A stretch of 64,000 nucleotides of DNA from JADJOY01 sp016713535 [NCBI: Deltaproteobacteria bacterium] (GTDB lineage Bacteria; JADJOY01), in contig JADJOY010000016.1 of NCBI GenBank assembly GCA_016713535.1, positions 124,001 to 188,000 on the forward strand, written 5' to 3'. Numbering within the stretch: position 1 is the first letter of the stretch; each line of letters starts with the position of its first letter. Below are positions 1 through 7,955 of the stretch, piece by piece. The notes beneath the pieces were generated by a model. It worked only from the letters and a program-made list of their open reading frames with translations. It was not told where the DNA came from and searched no databases. A program made the position numbers and the translations under genes.

Positions 1-617
1 CCGAGGACTCGCTCGAGGTCGTGGACCGCGGGGTGCGCCGGACCGACACGTTTCAAGGCGAGCTGGGCGTGGCCCATCATCACCGCGAGCAGGTTGTTGA
101 GGTCGTGAGCGACGCCGCCCGCGAGGACCGCGAGGCTCTCGGCCTTCTGGCTGCGGCGCAGCCGCTCGGCGGTGAGGCGCCGCTGGGTGATGTCGCGCTG
201 CGTGCCCCACGCTCGCCACAGCAGTCCGTCGTGAACGGTGCCGACGAGGTTGTTGGCGAAGACCTTGGGCGCGCCATCGCGGTCGATCTCGTGGGACTCG
301 GCGTCGGTGAGGCGGTACCCGGAGCGCACGAAGGCGCGCAGGTACTCGACGTTGTGCGGGTCCTCGGGTGGCAGGAGCTGCTCGATCCGGGCGCCGATCA
401 GCAGGCTCGGATCATCGAACCCATACATCCGCGCCATCGCGACGTTGGCGTCCCCGAGGTAGCCGCGCTCGAACATGAGCCGTACCTGGTCCTCGACGGA
501 GAGCGAGGTCGGGATCGGCTCGTCGAGGTCGGCGCACCACAGCCCCTCGGCGCTCTGCTCGAAGAGGGCGCGGTAGCGTTCGTCGAGGGTCGCGGGATCG
601 CGATCGTACGGGCTCAT
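1..617 (-). CDS. PAS-domain sensor histidine kinase, N-terminal part (cut by window edge)
   Basis: Reading the minus strand from the ATG at 617 gives an open frame of about 205 codons that runs off the left edge, so only the N-terminus is present. Residues about 13-145 look like a PAS domain: it opens RYRALFEQSAEGLW and ends with a PAC-like WGTQRDITQRR. A short linker leads into a HisKA-type dimerisation motif, LAGGVAHDLNNLLAVMMGHA, whose His is the expected autophosphorylation site. This FNNLL/LNNLL type of HisKA is usual in cytosolic hybrid kinases. No membrane segment or signal peptide is seen in this part. The ATPase domain and any receiver lie outside the window, so the output cannot be judged. 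Confidence 0.85.
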   Translation of the reverse strand, partial: MSPYDRDPATLDERYRALFEQSAEGLWCADLDEPIPTSLSVEDQVRLMFERGYLGDANVAMARMYGFDDPSLLIGARIEQLLPPEDPHNVEYLRAFVRSGYRLTDAESHEIDRDGAPKVFANNLVGTVHDGLLWRAWGTQRDITQRRLTAERLRRSQKAESLAVLAGGVAHDLNNLLAVMMGHAQLALKRVGPAHPAVHDLERVL

Positions 618-954
618 GGACCGGTGGCGGTCGCAGGCGGGGATCCGACACGAGGCCTCGCTCGTCTTAACAAACTCGCGCCGACAAGTGGACCCCGCGC
701 GCTCGATAGCGGGCTCCGGCGCTGCGCGACCGTTCGGGGACCGAGCGGAGGCGCGCCACCGCTCGCCCCCCGGCAAATGTTGCCGTTCGAGGCGAGGCCC
801 CGAGCTCACCGACCGGTCGTGGGGCGGCCGCGAGGCCCGCATTTTCGGATCGCGCCCGGTTCGCCGCGGGAGGCATCGCGGTTGCTTAGGAGGCGAACGG
901 CCACGGTAGGCGCTCGGCGATCCCCCTCCGACGCGATCGCCCCGAGAGGACATC
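618..954. other. Intergenic region between divergent genes
   Basis: This 337-base gap separates the divergent kinase and the next plus-strand gene, so promoters for both should lie here. I see no convincing -35/-10 pair, hairpin or small reading frame. The only clear signal is a GAGAGGA ribosome-binding site at 943-949 just before the ATG at 955. Confidence 0.5.
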
Positions 955-1497
955 ATGACGATCCACGGCATCCGCAACGGCTCCCCCGAGATCACGCGCA
1001 CCGGCGCCTTCGACACCAGCCGGGGCACGAGCGGCAACTTCACGGACATCGTGAGCGGGACCCGCGACGCGTTCACCCGCACGTCGAGCGCGGTCGACGC
1101 AGACGGCAACACGCTCGTCAGCCGCATCACCGACGTGACGCGGAACGAGGACGGAACCCTGTCGTTCACCTCGACCATCCAGGGCGCGGACGGTGCGTCG
1201 TTCACCCGCGAAGGCACCATCGAGCGCACCGAGGCCGGCACCTACACCGCACGCGGCACGCTCACCGGTCAGGACGGCGCGACCTTCGAGTTCACCAGCA
1301 CCGTGAACGCCGCCGACGGCCAGCGCGACGTCTCCACCGAGATCGCGAAGGATGGCGAGGCGATCGCGAGCGTCGCCACCAGCACCGTGCGTGGAGACGA
1401 CGGGCTCACCCGCACCAACACGGTCACCGGCGCAGGCGAGCAGAGCAAGAGTCGCTCGAGGACCATCCACGTCACCGGGCTCGACGTCCACGTCTGA
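955..1497 (+). CDS. Hypothetical Thr-rich, beta-strand-rich protein
   Basis: The product is 180 residues with no signal peptide, no membrane segment and no Cys. It is very rich in Thr, Ser, Asp and Gly, and is built of short alternating segments (for example TLSFTSTIQGADGASFTREG, then TYTARGTLTGQDGATFEF) that look like repeated beta-hairpins of about 35-40 residues. The ATG at 955 has a good GAGAGGA site 5 bases upstream. I do not recognise the family. The repeat character would suit a structural or surface beta-solenoid, but without an export signal that is only a guess. The gene is followed by a strong hairpin at 1504-1526. Confidence 0.7.
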   Translation: MTIHGIRNGSPEITRTGAFDTSRGTSGNFTDIVSGTRDAFTRTSSAVDADGNTLVSRITDVTRNEDGTLSFTSTIQGADGASFTREGTIERTEAGTYTARGTLTGQDGATFEFTSTVNAADGQRDVSTEIAKDGEAIASVATSTVRGDDGLTRTNTVTGAGEQSKSRSRTIHVTGLDVHV

Positions 1498-1503
1498 GTT
1501 TTT

Positions 1504-1526
1504 CGGGGGGCTGTTCAAGCCCCCCG
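1504..1526. terminator. GC hairpin after the hypothetical gene
   Basis: A perfect 9-bp stem CGGGGGGCT/AGCCCCCCG encloses a GTTCA loop seven bases after the stop codon. There is no T tract downstream, so it may be a folding element or a weak terminator. It is nearly the same as the hairpin at 32722-32746. Confidence 0.5.
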
Positions 1527-1537
1527 CCCGCCTGGAG

Positions 1538-1557
1538 GGCGGCGCTCCGTCGCCGCC
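1538..1557. repeat. Hairpin with CTCCGT loop
   Basis: GGCGGCG-CTCCGT-CGCCGCC forms a 7-bp stem with a six-base loop, preceded by CTGGAG. The same loop with different but still fully paired stems occurs at 1701-1722, 10470-10489, 42821-42842, 49406-49425 and 62668-62687. Confidence 0.65.
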
Positions 1558-1606
1558 GCCCGGCACGGCCCACCGAGGCTCTCGCTTCGCTCGTGGGGTC
1601 GCGCCG

Positions 1607-1756
1607 AGGCTGTGAATCTTGCGATCTGGGTCGCTCAGGGAAGCCGCTTGGGCCCGGCGACGGGGGATGGAACCCCCGTCGCTACGATCCTTCTCGTCGC
1701 GCGGGGGGCTCCGTCCCCCCGCGGCGCTTCGCTCCCGCTCGATTGCTTCACAGGCT
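1607..1756. repeat. 150-bp interspersed palindromic element, copy 1
   Basis: The element begins AGGCTGTGAA (1607-1616) and ends TTCACAGGCT (1747-1756), an imperfect terminal inverted repeat. Inside are two perfect hairpins: a 10-bp stem at 1657-1682 with loop ATGGAA, and an 8-bp stem at 1701-1722 with loop CTCCGT. A second copy of exactly the same length lies at 42727-42876 and matches closely along its whole length. No reading frame for a transposase fits inside, so if mobile it would need help from elsewhere. Confidence 0.75.
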
Positions 1757-1758
1757 CG

Positions 1759-2124
1759 CTAGACCTTGGGCGTCATCCAGCCGGCGATCGAGAGCAGCAC
1801 GATCCCCGCCGCCCAGGTCGCCAGATAGGCGACCAGCCCGATCGCGTTCGGCGCGTACTTCCAGCGCAGCCGGTGCGGCCACCCGGGCTTGAGCGCCAGG
1901 AACGCCATCGCCGAGGACGCGGGGAAGAGGAAGCCCGGGATCGAGAGGTCACGGGTGGTGCGCGTGGTGGCGATCGCCGTCACGTACAGGCACGCGGCCG
2001 CGATCGCGAGCGCCGCCACCACCCACGCCGCCCACCACTTGCTCGTCCGCTCGCGGACCGCGAGGCCTGGGATCAGGAGCGGCGCGATCACCAGCGTCGC
2101 GATCTTGACGATCAGCTCTCCCAC
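1759..2124 (-). CDS. Small four-helix integral membrane protein
   Basis: The product is 121 residues with about four hydrophobic stretches: residues 4-22, 29-50, about 66-77 and 96-116. It starts MGELIVKIATLVIAPLLIP and ends with GWMTPKV. Between helices 2 and 3 there is a basic/Thr-rich loop with TTRTTRD. No catalytic motif or known family is recognised. It lies 76 bases downstream of the TPR gene on the same strand, so the two may be co-transcribed. The 150-bp repeat element ends two bases beyond its stop codon. Confidence 0.65.
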   Translation of the reverse strand: MGELIVKIATLVIAPLLIPGLAVRERTSKWWAAWVVAALAIAAACLYVTAIATTRTTRDLSIPGFLFPASSAMAFLALKPGWPHRLRWKYAPNAIGLVAYLATWAAGIVLLSIAGWMTPKV

Positions 2125-2200
2125 GGCTCACGGCCCCCGGCGGATCAGCGACACGGTCGGCGGCTCACGGTCGACGCGGCGCGCTCGGCGAAGCGCGGGC

Positions 2201-3439
2201 TCAGGGCTCGCCGAGGGCCGCGCGCATCTCGCGAGCGCGGAACGAGTACGGGTCGTTGAGCAGCGACATGCGGAAGTTGGCGCGCATCTTCTCGGTGTCG
2301 CCGAGCCCGGCGTAGGCCATGCCGATCCGGTAGTAGACGTCGCCGACGTGCGCGAACCCTTTGTACTGCGTGGTCAGCGCCGACACCAGCGACATGATCG
2401 ACTCCTCGTAGCGCCCCTCGGCGAGAAGGATCTCGCCGTCGACGTAGTACCAGAGCGGCTCGGCCGCCGCGTTGGCGAGCCGATCCTGCTCGCCGAACAG
2501 CGCCTTGGCGCGGTCGTAGTAAGCGCGCGCTACCTGGACGTCGCCGCCGCTCGAGCTCGCGATCGCGTCGGACACCGCCACCGCCTCGTGCCAGTCGCCG
2601 ATGGCGTCGGGCGAGCGGTCGCCATAGCGCGCGCCGATCGCCTGGGCGGCGCGCTCGTAGATCGCCGGGTTCTCCTCGCGCGCGGCCTTCATCTCCGCGA
2701 CCGCCGCCTCGTAGAGCGGGCTCTCGGGCTGGTTGGCCGCGGCGCGCTCGGCCCAGGTGAGCGCTTCCTCGAGGTCGCCCTCGTGGTAGTACGAGATCCC
2801 GAGCTCGAGCTTCGAGCGGTGGTCGTCGGGATCGGCGACCAGCAACCGCTTGTACACCTCGATCGCCTCCGCGCTCTCGCCGGTCACGAGCAAGCTGCCC
2901 GCGAGCGCCTTGCGCAGCGGCACCACGTCGTCGGTGATCATCCCCTTGGCTTCGAGCTCCTTCAGCCCGTCGCGGACGCCCATCAGGTCCTTGCGCTCGA
3001 GCGCAGCGTGCATGCGATCGAAGATCCGCTGCCGCTCCATGTCCCACACCTGACGGCTGCCGGGCTCCTCGGGCGGACGGACGCGCTCCTGGCGCACCCC
3101 CGCGAGTGCCTCGGCCATCGTGAGCGGCTTCTTGTTCGCCCCCTTGCGCGCCTTGACGCGCTGGCGCGACCCCGCGTCGCCGCTCGCTCGAGCCGCTCCG
3201 CGCCCCGCCGCTCCCACGCTGCGAGCACCGTCCCCCGCGCCGCCGGTGAGGCCCGCGAGCGCGCGGCCGAGGTCGGTGAACGCTGCCGCGAACGCCAGCG
3301 CCAGTACCGCGACGACCGCCACCCCCGCGACGATCCACGGCACCCGCCGCGAGCGGCGCCGCCGCGCGACCACGCGCGATGAGGGTCGGCCGCGAACGGC
3401 GGCGGATGGGCGGTCGAGCGGCGCGGTCACGTTCGGCAT
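2201..3439 (-). CDS. Membrane-anchored TPR-repeat protein
   Basis: The product is 412 residues. A basic N-terminus ([13 protein letters not shown]) precedes one membrane helix at about residues 33-53, then an Ala/Gly/Arg-rich linker. From about residue 130 to the end there are helical repeats of TPR type, for example [20 protein letters not shown], the next unit with the consensus spacing A-x-x-x-x-x-x-x-x-P ([16 protein letters not shown]), and a last unit [19 protein letters not shown]. The topology suggests a cytoplasmic N-terminus with the TPR part outside. TPR proteins act as assembly scaffolds; the partner is unknown here. The start ATG at 3439 lies about 200 bases from the divergent ccr gene. 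Confidence 0.75.
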   Translation of the reverse strand: MPNVTAPLDRPSAAVRGRPSSRVVARRRRSRRVPWIVAGVAVVAVLALAFAAAFTDLGRALAGLTGGAGDGARSVGAAGRGAARASGDAGSRQRVKARKGANKKPLTMAEALAGVRQERVRPPEEPGSRQVWDMERQRIFDRMHAALERKDLMGVRDGLKELEAKGMITDDVVPLRKALAGSLLVTGESAEAIEVYKRLLVADPDDHRSKLELGISYYHEGDLEEALTWAERAAANQPESPLYEAAVAEMKAAREENPAIYERAAQAIGARYGDRSPDAIGDWHEAVAVSDAIASSSGGDVQVARAYYDRAKALFGEQDRLANAAAEPLWYYVDGEILLAEGRYEESIMSLVSALTTQYKGFAHVGDVYYRIGMAYAGLGDTEKMRANFRMSLLNDPYSFRAREMRAALGEP

Positions 3440-3643
3440 CCGTCCGGAGCGACCCTAGCCCCATCCGCATTCCCAGCACAACGGCAGGCGAGAAAGCGAG
3501 CCGCCTCGGCGCTCCGCCCGCAGCGGCGCGCACGCATCGGCCGAAGCGCGCCCGGCTTGCCCGCCCGCAGCCTCGCCCGCTACCCTCCGCGCTCCCCGAA
3601 CGTACCGGAAACGTTCCACGAATCGCATCAGGAGAGCCGCGCC

Positions 3644-4897
3644 ATGGCCAAGGATCTCTACGAGCTCGGAGAGCAGCCCCCGGTCGGCGAAGTGCCGGCC
3701 AAGATGAACGCCTGGCTGATCCGTCAGGACCGCTTCGGCGTCCCCACCAAGGCCTTCCAGAAGGAAGTCATCGACGTGCCGCCAGTCGCGGACGACGAGG
3801 TGCTCGTCTACGTGATGGCCGCGGGTGTCAACTACAACAACGTGTGGGCCGCGCTCGGCATCCCGGTCGACGTGATCGGCGCGCGCAACAAGGCCGGCGA
3901 GCCCGAGCCCTTCCACATCGGCGGCTCGGACGCGAGCGGTGTCGTCTACAAGGTCGGCAAGGACGTCACCAATGTGAAGGTGGGTGACGAGGTCGTCGTC
4001 CACTGCGGCTCGTGGAGCCGCGACTGCCCGAGCGTCAAGGCGGGCGTCGACCCGATGTACTCGCCGACCTTCCGCATCTGGGGCTACGAGACCAACTGGG
4101 GGAGCTTCGCCCAGTTCACCAAGGTGCAGGCGCACCAGTGCCTGCCGCGCCCCAAGCACCTGAGCTGGGAGGCGTCGGCGGCCTACATGCTGGTCGGCGC
4201 GACGGCGTACCGAATGTTGCTCGGCTGGCCGGAGCACGCGGTGCGCGCCAACGACGTGGTGCTGGTGTGGGGTGGCGCGGGCGGCCTCGGCTCGATGGCG
4301 ATCCAGATCGCGCGCGCCAAGGGTGCCATCCCGATCGCGGTGATCTCGTCCGACGACAAGACCGAGTACTGCAAGCAGCTCGGCGCCAAGGGCTGCATCA
4401 ACCGCAAGGCGTTCAGCCACTGGGGCATGCTGCCGCACTGGAAGGACACCGAGAAGTACAACGTGTGGCTCAAGGGCGTGCGCGGCTTCGGCAAGGCGAT
4501 CTGGGACGTGCTGGGCGAGAAGCGCAGCCCGCGGATCGTCTTCGAGCATCCGGGCGAGGACACCATCCCGACCTCGATCTTCGTGTGCGACACCGGCGGC
4601 ATGGTGGTGATCTGCGCCGGCACCACCGGCTACAACGCGACCGTCGACCTGCGCTACCACTGGATGCGCCAGAAGCGGCTGCAGGGCTCGCACTTCGCGA
4701 ACGACGTGCAGTCCGAGGGGCTCAACGATCTGGTGCTCGCGGGCCAGGTGGATCCGTGCCTGTCGCGCACCTTCACGTGGGAGGAGCTGCCGCTCGCCCA
4801 CCAGCTCATGCACGACAACAAGCACCCGCACGGCAACATGTCGATCCTGGTGGGCGCCACCACGACCGGCACGGGAGCGACCGCGGCCAAGCCGTGA
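3644..4897 (+). CDS. ccr: Crotonyl-CoA carboxylase/reductase
   Basis: This 417-residue MDR-family enzyme catalyses NADPH-dependent reductive carboxylation of crotonyl-CoA to ethylmalonyl-CoA, the key step of the ethylmalonyl-CoA pathway and a source of polyketide extender units. The family signature is clear: [33 protein letters not shown], and the NADPH-binding GGAGGLGS. The Asn (N65/N66), the Glu of YETN and the His of QGSHFAN correspond to the CO2-pocket residues known from this family. I chose ATG 3644 because AGGAGAG at 3630-3636 sits 7 bases upstream and [10 protein letters not shown] is the usual N-terminus; an upstream ATG at 3557 would add a non-family extension. It stands alone, without ethylmalonyl-CoA mutase beside it, and ends in a strong terminator. 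Confidence 0.93.
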   Translation: MAKDLYELGEQPPVGEVPAKMNAWLIRQDRFGVPTKAFQKEVIDVPPVADDEVLVYVMAAGVNYNNVWAALGIPVDVIGARNKAGEPEPFHIGGSDASGVVYKVGKDVTNVKVGDEVVVHCGSWSRDCPSVKAGVDPMYSPTFRIWGYETNWGSFAQFTKVQAHQCLPRPKHLSWEASAAYMLVGATAYRMLLGWPEHAVRANDVVLVWGGAGGLGSMAIQIARAKGAIPIAVISSDDKTEYCKQLGAKGCINRKAFSHWGMLPHWKDTEKYNVWLKGVRGFGKAIWDVLGEKRSPRIVFEHPGEDTIPTSIFVCDTGGMVVICAGTTGYNATVDLRYHWMRQKRLQGSHFANDVQSEGLNDLVLAGQVDPCLSRTFTWEELPLAHQLMHDNKHPHGNMSILVGATTTGTGATAAKP

Positions 4898-4935
4898 GCG
4901 CATGACGATCGTGGACGCCGCTCGCGGCGCGCGCG

Positions 4936-4966
4936 AACGGGCGGCCCCAGCGGGCCGCCCGTTTTT
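4936..4966 (+). terminator. Rho-independent terminator after ccr
   Basis: A perfect stem CGGGCGGCCC/GGGCCGCCCG (4938-4947 with 4952-4961) with loop CAGC is followed directly by TTTTT. Two further A-T pairs extend the stem. It lies about 40 bases after the ccr stop. Confidence 0.92.
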
Positions 4967-5114
4967 CGTTGCGGGCCGCCGACTCGAGGCGTGCCCGGGG
5001 ATCTCCCATCCCCACACCAGCGCGCTCAGGGAGGGTTTTTCGCTGGTTGGTTTGCGGGGCGGCGCGGTGTATTGAGCCCCATGCGCGGGTAGCCGCCGAA
5101 GCCGCGCCTCGCCC

Positions 5115-7310
5115 ATGCACACCACCCTCAACCTGATCCTGCAGGTCGCCGTGATCATCTCGGTGGCGCGGCTCGTGGGGCTGGTGTTTCGCATGTTCCA
5201 CCAGCCGCAGGTGATCGGCGAGATGGCCGCCGGCATCCTCCTCGGACCGAGCTTCCTGGGTTGGCTCGCGCCCGACTGGCAGGCGGTGCTCTTCCCGCCC
5301 GACCGGCTCGGCTACCTCCACTCGCTCAGCCAGCTCGGCGTGCTGCTGTTCATGTTCCTGGTCGGGCTGGAGCTCGAGCCCAAGCACCTGGTGGGGCGCG
5401 GGCGCACGGCGCTCGTCACCAGCGCGGCGAGCATCGTGGTGCCGTTCGTGCTGGGGTCGCTGCTCGCGCTCGCCCTCTTCCACTCGTTCGCGCCGGCGGG
5501 TGCCAGGCTCTTGAGCTTCACGCTCTTCATGGGCGCGGCGATGAGCGTCACCGCGTTTCCTGTGCTGGCGCGGATCCTCTCGGAGCGCGGGCTCACCCGC
5601 ACCAAGATGGGCTCGCTGGCGATCGCGTGCGCCGCGGTCGCGGACGTCGCGGCGTGGTGCATCCTCGCCGCGGTCGTGACCCTCGCGCGCGCCGAAGGCG
5701 ATCCGTCGCACTTCGGCGCGATCGTCGGCGGCACGGCGTTCTACCTGGTGTGCATGCTGACGATCGTGCGGCGCCTGGCGCGCCGCATCGAGGTCTTCTA
5801 CCGCAACCGCGGGCGGGTCATCACCCAGGACCTGCTCGCGTTCGTGCTGCTGCTCTTCCTGACCTCGGCGTGGATCACCGAGTGGCTCGGCATCCACGCG
5901 CTCTTCGGTGCCTTCCTGCTCGGGGCGGTGCTGCCCAAGGATCCCGGCTTCGTGCGCGCCCTGCGCGACAAGCTCGAGGACCTCACGGTGGTGTTCCTGC
6001 TGCCGCTCTTCTTCGCCGACGCGGGCCTGCGCACCCACCTCGGGCTGCTCTCGGGCGCCGGGACGTGGCTCGCGTTCGCGCTCATCATGATCGTGGCGGT
6101 GGGCGGCAAGCTCGGCGGCACCGCCCTCGGCGCGCGCCGCATGGGGCTCTCGTGGCGCGAGTCAACGGCGATCGGCGTGCTCATGAACACGCGCGGGCTG
6201 ATGGAGCTCGTGATCCTCACCATCGGGCTCGAGCTCGGGATCCTCTCCCCCGCGCTGTTCGCGATGATGATCCTCATGGCGCTGACCACCACCGTGATGA
6301 CCACGCCGGTGCTCGAGCGGGTCTATCCCGCCGAGCTCATCCGCCGCGAGGTCGTGGGTGGGCCGGAGGTCGACGGCTACTCGATCCTGATCCCGGTGTC
6401 GCTGCCGTCGGCGGGGCCAGACCTCGTGCACCTGGCCGCCACGCTCGCGCGCGGCTCGTCGGGCGGGCAGATCTACGCGCTCCACCTGGCGCGCGCCAGC
6501 GAGCAGTCGTTCTTCGACGCGTCGGTGACGCCGGCGGGACGCGCCAGCCTGGCGCCCCTCGAGCCGCTTCTGCGCGCCGCCACGAACGACGCCGTGGAGG
6601 TCCAGCCGCTCGCCTTCGTGAGTCGCGAGCCGGGCGCCGACATCACCGCGGTCGCTCACGCCAAGGGCGCCCGTCTGATCCTGATGGGCTGGCACAAGCC
6701 GGTCCTGAGCCAGAGCATCCTCGGCGGCACCGTGAACCAGGTCATGCGCGAGGCTCGCTGCGACGTGGCGGTGTACGTGCGGCGGCGCTTCGAGCCGGTG
6801 CGACGCGTGCTGGTGCCGTACCGCGGTGTGCACGACCGCGGCGCCCTCGACCTCGCGCGGCGCATGGCGAAGGGCGCCGCGGCACCGTCCGCGGCCGGTC
6901 AGCAGAGCTTCGCGTGGACCTCACCACACGTGACGATCCTCCACTTCGTGATGCCCGGCGACCGCCCCGTGCGCGAGCGCGAGCGCGCCGGATTGCGCTC
7001 CGCGGCGACCGCGTTCGAGTCCGAAGGGATCGAGCTCAAGGTGATCGAGACCGCGAGCCCCCTCGACGAGGCGGTGGCCGAGGCTCGCCGCGGCTACGAC
7101 CTGGTGGTGGTCGGAGTGTCGGAGGACTGGGGGCTCGAGCCCAACCTCTTCTCGAGCCGCCACGAGCGTTTCGCCGCCGAATGTCCGGCCTCGCTGCTGA
7201 TCGTGCGCCGATACGAGCGCGGCGAGGCGACCACCGAGTCGATCGAGCGCTCCGGTACCCGCGAGGTGCATGAGCGCGGCTCGAAGGTGGCCCCGACACG
7301 CGTCGCGTGA
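5115..7310 (+). CDS. CPA2-type cation:proton antiporter with C-terminal USP-like domains
   Basis: The product is 731 residues. Residues 1 to about 405 form a 12-13 helix Na+/K+:H+ exchanger module of the KefB/CPA2 family, with family motifs QPQVIGEMAAGILLGPSFLG, FMFLVGLELEPK, GAAMSVTAFPVLARIL and NTRGLMELVILTIGLELGI. The usual helix-5 Asp pair is not evident: the site reads CAAVADVAAWC, against CAAVDDVTAWC in the paralogue. From about residue 415 the cytoplasmic part holds two domains resembling universal stress proteins, with IPVSLPSAGPDL and GARLILMGWHK in the first and RRVLVPYRGVHDRGALDLA and YDLVVVGVSEDWGLEP in the second. It should act in the inner membrane in pH and ion balance. A close paralogue lies 645 bases downstream. 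Confidence 0.88.
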   Translation: MHTTLNLILQVAVIISVARLVGLVFRMFHQPQVIGEMAAGILLGPSFLGWLAPDWQAVLFPPDRLGYLHSLSQLGVLLFMFLVGLELEPKHLVGRGRTALVTSAASIVVPFVLGSLLALALFHSFAPAGARLLSFTLFMGAAMSVTAFPVLARILSERGLTRTKMGSLAIACAAVADVAAWCILAAVVTLARAEGDPSHFGAIVGGTAFYLVCMLTIVRRLARRIEVFYRNRGRVITQDLLAFVLLLFLTSAWITEWLGIHALFGAFLLGAVLPKDPGFVRALRDKLEDLTVVFLLPLFFADAGLRTHLGLLSGAGTWLAFALIMIVAVGGKLGGTALGARRMGLSWRESTAIGVLMNTRGLMELVILTIGLELGILSPALFAMMILMALTTTVMTTPVLERVYPAELIRREVVGGPEVDGYSILIPVSLPSAGPDLVHLAATLARGSSGGQIYALHLARASEQSFFDASVTPAGRASLAPLEPLLRAATNDAVEVQPLAFVSREPGADITAVAHAKGARLILMGWHKPVLSQSILGGTVNQVMREARCDVAVYVRRRFEPVRRVLVPYRGVHDRGALDLARRMAKGAAAPSAAGQQSFAWTSPHVTILHFVMPGDRPVRERERAGLRSAATAFESEGIELKVIETASPLDEAVAEARRGYDLVVVGVSEDWGLEPNLFSSRHERFAAECPASLLIVRRYERGEATTESIERSGTREVHERGSKVAPTRVA

Positions 7311-7420
7311 CCGGTGTCCCAGGCCGCTCGACACGCGCCAGCGCGTGGTCGTCGTCACGCGTGGCGGGTAGAGTGGCCGCTTGCGCGGCTCGCCGCAGAG
7401 CCGCCACAGAAGGGGATCCG

Positions 7421-7918
7421 ATGGACAACACCTCGGACACCGCTCCCGGCCCGGCCCGGCCGCATGCGATGGCGCGCACGGTGCTCCTCTACCTCGGCCT
7501 GGTGGGGATCCCGGCACTCGGGGTCGCCGCCATCTTGCGCGCCGGCCACAGCATCACGCCGCCCATCTCCGTCGGTGGGAGGTGGGCGATCGAAACCGAC
7601 GCTGCGAGTGCGGCGGCGGTGCCCGATCTCGCGTCAGCGGCCGATGGCTCCGCGCCGACGCTCGTGATCGTGCAATCCGGCGTGCGCCTCGCGATGAACC
7701 TGGGCGAGTCTGGGCTCGCCACGAGCACCGCGAGACTCGACGGCAACCGCCTCACGGCCGCGCTCGCAAAGGGGGGGACCGCCCAGCTCGCCCTCGACGG
7801 TACCGTCACGAAGGCGAGCGGCTCGCCGCGGCTGACCGGCGAGCTGCGGCGGCTCGACTGCAGCTCGTGTCCGGGGGTGGACTTCTCCGCCGAGCGCGTG
7901 GCGGGACCGCACGGCTGA
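7421..7918 (+). CDS. Small single-pass membrane protein between the two antiporters
   Basis: The product is 165 residues. After a short Pro/Ala-rich N-terminus, one membrane helix spans about residues 20-40 (TVLLYLGLVGIPALGVAAIL), followed by a beta-rich domain of about 120 residues predicted to be outside the cytoplasm. That domain contains the Cys pair DCSSCPG near its end. The ATG at 7421 follows an AAGGGG ribosome site. It is flanked closely by two antiporter genes on the same strand (37 bases to the next), so it probably belongs to their operon and may be an accessory subunit. No family is recognised. Confidence 0.65.
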   Translation: MDNTSDTAPGPARPHAMARTVLLYLGLVGIPALGVAAILRAGHSITPPISVGGRWAIETDAASAAAVPDLASAADGSAPTLVIVQSGVRLAMNLGESGLATSTARLDGNRLTAALAKGGTAQLALDGTVTKASGSPRLTGELRRLDCSSCPGVDFSAERVAGPHG

Positions 7919-7955
7919 CGCGAGCCGACCGCCGACCCCAGAAGGAAGAGCCTCC

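Noticed and set aside
1504-1526. Calling the GC hairpin a full Rho-independent terminator
   Set aside because: There is no T run after the stem on the plus strand; kept only as a hairpin of moderate confidence.
21-1892. A 623-codon open frame on the plus strand
   Set aside because: It runs antisense to the PAS kinase and then out of phase through the hypothetical gene and the repeats; the product is Arg/His-rich low complexity, as expected for GC-rich antisense frames.
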